Assembly: GCF_003480315.1 (NCBI RefSeq)
Contig: NZ_QUIV01000041.1
Coordinates: forward strand, 348-17,312
Source of the DNA: Clostridium sp. AM33-3
GTDB taxonomy: Bacteria; Bacillota; Clostridia; Lachnospirales; Lachnospiraceae
Length of the DNA stretch: 16,965 bases
Reading direction: 5' to 3'
Shown here: one piece after another, positions 13,283 through 16,965 of the stretch
How positions within the stretch are numbered: the stretch's first letter is position 1
How the letters are laid out: each line of letters opens with the position of its first letter
The notes under the pieces: model-generated
Told to the model about the DNA's origin: nothing
Database searches by the model: none
Seen by the model: the letters and a program-made list of their open reading frames with translations, nothing else
Translations under genes and position numbers: made by a program

Positions 13283-14371
13283 ATGAAGAAAACAATGACG
13301 ATGCTCCTGGCGTGTGCCATAACTGCGGCATCTCTGGCTGGATGCTCCGGTGCAGACAAGACTCAGACAGCGGCAGAGAAGGAAGCTGTAGAGGAGACAA
13401 CCGCAGCAGAGACAGCGGCGGAAACTGCGGCGGAAAAAGAGACTTCTGAGGCAGTAAAGCCAGACTCAGATGCAGAGACTCTTCGCGTTGGTTCTCTGAA
13501 GGGGCCTACCACCATAGGACTGGTTTCCCTGATGGACAAGGCTTCAAACGGGGAATCGGAGGGAGCTTATGAGTTTACAATGGCAGCAGATGCTTCTGAA
13601 CTTGCGGCGCAGGTGGTTTCCGGTGATCTGGATATTGCGCTGGTTCCGGCCAATCTGGCAAGTGTGCTGTACCAGAAAACAAAACAGGGCATTGAGGTCA
13701 TTGATATCAATACGCTGGGTGTGCTTTATGTGGTTTCTGCGGATGATTCCATCCACAATATCGGGGATCTGAAGGGGAAAACGCTGTATATGACCGGAAA
13801 GGGAACTACGCCGGATTATGTGCTGCAGTATCTTTTAAAGGCCAACAGCCTGAGTACCGATGATGTGACGATTGAATATAAGTCTGAGGCTGCTGAGGTT
13901 GCTGCGGTATTAAAGGAACAGGAAGATGCCATTGGTCTTTTGCCTCAGCCTTTTGTGACTGCCGCTATGGCACAGAATGAGAATTTAAAGATGGTGCTGG
14001 ACCTGACAGAGGAGTGGGATAAGACCCAGCCGGAAAATGGCAGCTCCCTGGTTACCGGTGTTACAGTATGCCGTAAAGAGGTTCTGGAACAGAATCCGGA
14101 GGCAGCAGAGCTGTTTGTGAAGGAGCATGGAGAATCCGCTGAATGGGTCAATGCCAATGTGACCGATGCCGCAGAGCTGGTAGCAGCGGCAGGAATCATC
14201 GAGAAGGCTCCGATCGCTGCAAAAGCGATTCCGTACTGCAGCATTGTCTGCATTGATGGTGAGGATATGAAGACCAGACTGTCTGGTTATCTGGAGGCTC
14301 TGTATGAGATGGAACCGTCTGCTGTAGGCGGACAGATGCCGGATGATGGTTTCTATTATCTGCATGAGTAG
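13283..14371 (+). CDS. ABC transporter substrate-binding lipoprotein (NitT/TauT-like)
   Basis: Extracellular solute-binding protein of 362 residues, anchored by lipid. Residues 1-20 are a lipoprotein signal peptide with lipobox LAGC and lipidated Cys21. Residues 22-66 form an Ala/Glu/Thr-rich flexible linker with repeated AETA units. The periplasmic-binding fold starts at LRVGSLKGPTTIGL (67-80) and has the NMT1/SsuA-like pattern: a stretch ending DIALVPANLASVL, then DLKGKTLYMTGKGTTPDYVL (the second lobe entry) and a C-terminal helical part. The true start is ATG 13283, with GAGG 8 nt upstream; the longer frame from 13145 lacks a site and runs through the promoter. It precedes and overlaps the permease by 8 bp. 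The ligand is unknown; this family includes binders of sulfonates, pyrimidines and nitrate. Confidence 0.9.
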   Translation: MKKTMTMLLACAITAASLAGCSGADKTQTAAEKEAVEETTAAETAAETAAEKETSEAVKPDSDAETLRVGSLKGPTTIGLVSLMDKASNGESEGAYEFTMAADASELAAQVVSGDLDIALVPANLASVLYQKTKQGIEVIDINTLGVLYVVSADDSIHNIGDLKGKTLYMTGKGTTPDYVLQYLLKANSLSTDDVTIEYKSEAAEVAAVLKEQEDAIGLLPQPFVTAAMAQNENLKMVLDLTEEWDKTQPENGSSLVTGVTVCRKEVLEQNPEAAELFVKEHGESAEWVNANVTDAAELVAAAGIIEKAPIAAKAIPYCSIVCIDGEDMKTRLSGYLEALYEMEPSAVGGQMPDDGFYYLHE

Positions 14372-15128
14372 GTTGAGAAAGCCGTTTATCATCTGTCTGT
14401 GGCTGGCATTCTGGCAGACTGCAGCTGTGCTAGTCCACAATTCCATTATGCTGGTGGGGCCTTTTGAGGCCCTGCTGGCATTGTGGTCACTGCTTCCGTC
14501 CGCGGATTTCTGGCGCTCTGTTGCCGGCTCCTTTGGACGCATCAGTACCGGCTTCCTGCTTGCATTTGCAGCTGGAATACTGCTTGGAAGCCTTGCATAC
14601 ACAGCTCCGCTGCTGGAAGAACTTCTGGAGCCCTTCATGCTGTTTCTCAAGGCAGTTCCGGTGGCCTCCTTCGTGATTCTTGCCCTGATCTGGGCCGGTT
14701 CCAGAAACCTCTCCGTGGTAATAGCGTTTTTGGTAGTATTGCCGGTGATCTATGTCAATACCTTAGCCGGATTGCAAAGTACAGATCCGAAGCTTCTGGA
14801 AATGGCCGTGGTGTTCCGGATGCCGGTCTGGCGGAAAATACGCTTTATCTATCTTCCGGCGCTGGTACCATATCTGGTAAGCGGATGCCGCATTGCTCTT
14901 GGCATGAGCTGGAAGTCCGGTGCGGCAGCAGAGGTGATCGGCTTGCCGGAGCACTCCATCGGCGAACAACTGTATATGGCGAAGATTTATCTGGAAACGG
15001 CCGATCTGTTTGCCTGGACTCTGGTGATCATTCTGGTGAGCGCCGTGTTTGAGCAGATGGTGCTGTTTCTGATTTCCAGGCTTTGTCCGCAGAGAGGAGA
15101 GGTTACACATGAAACTGCAGATTTGTGA
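14364..15128 (+). CDS. ABC transporter permease (NitT/TauT/SsuC-like)
   Basis: Membrane channel subunit of 254 residues with about six transmembrane segments. It has the cytoplasmic EAA-type loop that contacts the ATPase, visible as LEMAVVFRMPVWRKIRFIYLP (about 142-162), and a SGCRIALGMSWKSGAAAEVIG stretch (about 170-190) typical of SsuC/ThiX-type permeases. ATG 14364 lies inside the last codons of the binding-protein gene (8-bp overlap); it has no strong ribosome binding site and is probably translated by coupling. An upstream ATG at 14343 would lengthen the overlap. Its own end overlaps the ATPase gene by 20 bp, so the three genes form one tight operon. Confidence 0.88.
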   Translation: MSRLRKPFIICLWLAFWQTAAVLVHNSIMLVGPFEALLALWSLLPSADFWRSVAGSFGRISTGFLLAFAAGILLGSLAYTAPLLEELLEPFMLFLKAVPVASFVILALIWAGSRNLSVVIAFLVVLPVIYVNTLAGLQSTDPKLLEMAVVFRMPVWRKIRFIYLPALVPYLVSGCRIALGMSWKSGAAAEVIGLPEHSIGEQLYMAKIYLETADLFAWTLVIILVSAVFEQMVLFLISRLCPQRGEVTHETADL

Positions 15129-15678
15129 CCTGTGTAAACAATTTGATGGTGTTCCGGTGCTGGATCATGTTTCTATGGAGCTGGAGAGCGGGCATATTTA
15201 CTGTCTCACGGCACCATCCGGGAAAGGGAAGACCACACTGTTTCGCATTCTGATGGGGCTGGAAACGGCAGACAGCGGCCGTCTTTTCATGGAGAGGGTA
15301 CCGATCGGAGCGGTTTTTCAGGAGGACCGCCTGTGCGAGACATTTTCCGCAGTGGATAACGTCCTCATGACATCTCCCTCATCTATGAGCCGTGCAGAAG
15401 TGAGGAGAGAGCTTATGGAGCTTTTGCCGGAGGAGGTGCTGGACCGGCCTGCAGCTACCTTGAGCGGCGGGCAGAAACGCCGCGTGGCTATCTGCCGCGC
15501 CCTTTGCGCCTTATCTGAACTTCTGATCCTGGATGAACCGTTTACCGGTCTGGATGCAGGAACAAAGGCAGATGTAATCCGCTATTTACAAAAAAAGAGT
15601 GCCGGGAAGCTTACGCTTCTCAGCACACACCAGGAAGAAGATATTTTAGCTCTGGATGGGATTCAGATCACGATATAA
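15109..15678 (+). CDS. ABC transporter ATP-binding protein (short, NitT/TauT-like)
   Basis: Cytoplasmic ATPase of the importer, 189 residues, about 50-70 shorter than the usual family members, with only the core nucleotide-binding domain. Motifs in order: Walker A APSGKGKT (35-42, Lys41), Q-loop Gln71 (VFQE), signature LSGGQ (118-122), Walker B LLILDE (138-143), D-loop GLD (147-149) and switch His174 (LSTHQ). All catalytic residues are present, but the first glycine of Walker A (GxxGxGKT) is Ala35. GAGGAGAGG lies 7 nt before the ATG. The gene overlaps the permease by 20 bp. No downstream C-terminal domain or frameshift remnant is visible; the convergent gene starts 8 bp later. Confidence 0.9.
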   Translation: MKLQICDLCKQFDGVPVLDHVSMELESGHIYCLTAPSGKGKTTLFRILMGLETADSGRLFMERVPIGAVFQEDRLCETFSAVDNVLMTSPSSMSRAEVRRELMELLPEEVLDRPAATLSGGQKRRVAICRALCALSELLILDEPFTGLDAGTKADVIRYLQKKSAGKLTLLSTHQEEDILALDGIQITI

Positions 15679-15686
15679 TTTGGTGT

Positions 15687-16559
15687 TTAGTATGCGATGA
15701 TTTCGTAACCGTCCTCCGTAACCAGAACCTGGATCTCCCACTGGGCAGATGGTTTGCCATCTTCCGTGTATACAGTCCAGTCATCATCTGCGTCAACGAA
15801 GACATCTGGTTTCCCCATGTTTACCATTGGCTCGATGGTAAACATCATGCCCGGGACCATAAGCATTTCCGTTCCGCGTTCGGATACATAGCTGACCCAC
15901 GGCTCCTCATGGAACTGGAGGCATACACCGTGTCCACCGATCTCGCGCACTACGCTGTAGCCGTTCTCACGGACAAAATCGTGGATTGCCGCGCCCATGT
16001 CACCCAGGAAGTTCCACGGCTTAACTTCTTTCAGGCCGACCTCAATACTCTGTCTGGTAATTTCCACCAGCCGCTTTTTCTCCGGAGAAACATCACCAAT
16101 GCAGAACATACGGGAAGAATCGGAGTAATAGCCATCTAAGATGGTAGAGCAGTCTACGTTGATGATGTCGCCGTCCTGCAGTACGCGATCCGGATCCGGA
16201 ATGCCATGGCAGACAACCTCATTGATGGAGGTGCAGACGCTTTTTGGGAAACCCTCAAAGTTTAACGGAGCCGGGATGGCGCCGCGTTTGGTGGTCTCAT
16301 CGTAAACCCACTGGTCAATCTCCTCGGTGGTGACACCGGCTTTGATATGCTTAGCTACATAATCCAGGACTGCAATGTTGACCCGGGCACTGGCCTTGAT
16401 CTTTTCAATCTGCTCCGGCGTTTTGATCATATTGTGCTCCGGCACGATGCAGCCCTTGTTCTCGTACATTTTCAGTTTTTCATCAAAATCATAGTGGCAT
16501 TTTTTGTATTTGAGCCCGCTGCCGCACCAGCAGGGACTGTTTCTGTCGATCATGTGCAT
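15687..16559 (-). CDS. map: Methionine aminopeptidase type I with SEC-C zinc motif
   Basis: Removes the initiator methionine from nascent proteins in the cytoplasm. The 290 residues comprise an N-terminal SEC-C motif, Cys10-x-Cys12-x8-Cys21-His22 (PCWCGSGLKYKKCH), which may bind zinc and help ribosome or partner contact, and a pita-bread catalytic domain from about residue 45. Metal ligands are complete: Asp136 and Asp147 (NVDCSTILDGYYSD), His210 (GGHGVC), Glu243 (TIEPM) and Glu275 (WEIQVLV); His118 (CHGIPD) binds substrate. The ATG at 16559 is chosen since AGAGGA lies 7 nt upstream; a frame open to 16589 and an inner ATG at 16553 are alternatives. It is monocistronic, with a clear promoter. 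No terminator lies between it and the convergent ABC operon. Confidence 0.96.
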   Translation of the reverse strand: MHMIDRNSPCWCGSGLKYKKCHYDFDEKLKMYENKGCIVPEHNMIKTPEQIEKIKASARVNIAVLDYVAKHIKAGVTTEEIDQWVYDETTKRGAIPAPLNFEGFPKSVCTSINEVVCHGIPDPDRVLQDGDIINVDCSTILDGYYSDSSRMFCIGDVSPEKKRLVEITRQSIEVGLKEVKPWNFLGDMGAAIHDFVRENGYSVVREIGGHGVCLQFHEEPWVSYVSERGTEMLMVPGMMFTIEPMVNMGKPDVFVDADDDWTVYTEDGKPSAQWEIQVLVTEDGYEIIAY

Positions 16560-16601
16560 GGAAAATTCCTCTTTTCTTATGAAATTCATTATCTGCTATC
16601 A

Positions 16602-16629
16602 AGCGTAGCATGGAAAAAAAGTTTGTCAA
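16602..16629 (-). promoter_or_regulatory. Promoter of map
   Basis: Minus strand consensus TTGACA (16629-16624), 16-nt spacer, TACGCT (16607-16602), with TGC just before the -10. Transcription start would be near 16595, giving a leader of about 35 nt. Confidence 0.75.
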
Positions 16630-16684
16630 GAGAAAATCCGGTTTTTGAGAAATTGCAATTTAAGGGAATGGCACGAAAGGGTCC

Positions 16685-16924
16685 GAAGTTCCGGGGAGGG
16701 CCTACAGAACCGCAGATGCGGTGGAATTTTGTACTTCATTCGCTCCGCCGCCTATTGTTTCCCCTGCGACCCAAACTCACTCACTGCGCTCGTTCAGACA
16801 AGGGTCTCCGGGGAAACGCTATGCTCGCTCATGAATCTGCGAACGCGTCACTGGCGCGTTCTTGATATGCAATGCAAGAAAATTCCAATGCATCTGCGGT
16901 TCTGTATGCCCTCCCCGAAACTTC
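16685..16924. mobile_element. 240-bp imperfect palindrome, MITE-like non-coding element
   Basis: Terminal inverted arms of at least 44 nt (16687-16730 and 16879-16922) match at about 40 positions, extending 2 bp outward at each end. Nested inside are GTTTCCCC...GACCC against GGGTC...GGGGAAAC, again inverted, and a GAACGCG/CGCGTTC hairpin near 16842-16862. Open frames of 96 and 172 codons cross it, but their translations are rich in Arg/Cys/Ser, follow the inverted arms and lack a ribosome binding site, so they are probably not genes. No transposase and no clear target duplication were seen. Alternatives are a structured intergenic RNA or a scattered palindromic repeat. The remaining bases to 16965 hold nothing recognisable. 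Confidence 0.55.
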
Positions 16925-16965
16925 TGCTTTACTGACTATTCTACGATAATGAATAACGCAGCCAG

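Noticed and set aside
15660..15690. Terminator between the convergent ABC operon and map
   Set aside because: Only 8 bp separate the stop codons and no stem-loop with a T run is visible there.
16645..16935. 96-codon frame as a small protein gene
   Set aside because: Its sequence is determined by the palindromic element, it has no ribosome binding site and its composition (many Arg, Cys, Ser) is unlike the neighbouring genes.

Overview
The window looks like the chromosome of a Gram-positive clostridium, most likely a Lachnospiraceae-type gut anaerobe. The evidence is indirect: strong AGGAGG-type ribosome binding sites, a glycine riboswitch, a T-box leader in front of an archaeal-type aspartyl-tRNA synthetase plus gatCAB, a methionine aminopeptidase with an N-terminal SEC-C zinc motif, a MarR-MATE pair and an ECF transporter S component. 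Base composition is moderate and even. There is no rRNA, tRNA, CRISPR array, phage gene or transposase.

Layout. (1) 52-1770, minus strand: a sodium:alanine/glycine symporter behind a single-aptamer glycine riboswitch and an intrinsic terminator. (2) 1825-3754, plus: a MarR regulator overlapping a MATE efflux pump by 4 bp. (3) 3783-4476, plus: an orphan ECF-like sigma factor. The promoter of the next unit is embedded in its last codons. (4) 4446-9548, plus: promoter, T-box leader (candidate specifier AAC, Asn), non-discriminating aspartyl-tRNA synthetase, gatC, gatA, gatB. This is the complete indirect route to Asn-tRNA(Asn), with possible use for Gln-tRNA as well. (5) 9636-11060, plus: an Rv3722c-type aspartate aminotransferase with its own promoter. 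Aspartate supply therefore lies next to aspartate use. (6) 11073-11139: a long bidirectional terminator between convergent genes. (7) 11134-13144, minus: an ECF transporter S component with a roughly 300-nt leader of unknown class, followed by a P1-family (DmpA/BapA-like) self-cleaving peptidase. (8) 13182-15678, plus: a three-gene ABC importer of NitT/TauT type (lipoprotein, permease, short ATPase) with overlapping genes. (9) 15687-16629, minus: methionine aminopeptidase with a TTGACA promoter. (10) 16685-16924: a 240-bp imperfect palindrome with nested inverted repeats, MITE-like, with no credible gene.

Most of the window is ordinary core metabolism and transport. The least explained parts are the ECF-S leader, the ECF-S/P1-peptidase pairing, the hairpins near the aminotransferase and peptidase starts, and the terminal palindromic element. 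Several start codons were moved inward from the longest open frame because a good ribosome binding site or a promoter rules out the longer version. I found no clear evidence of a wholly new biological system.
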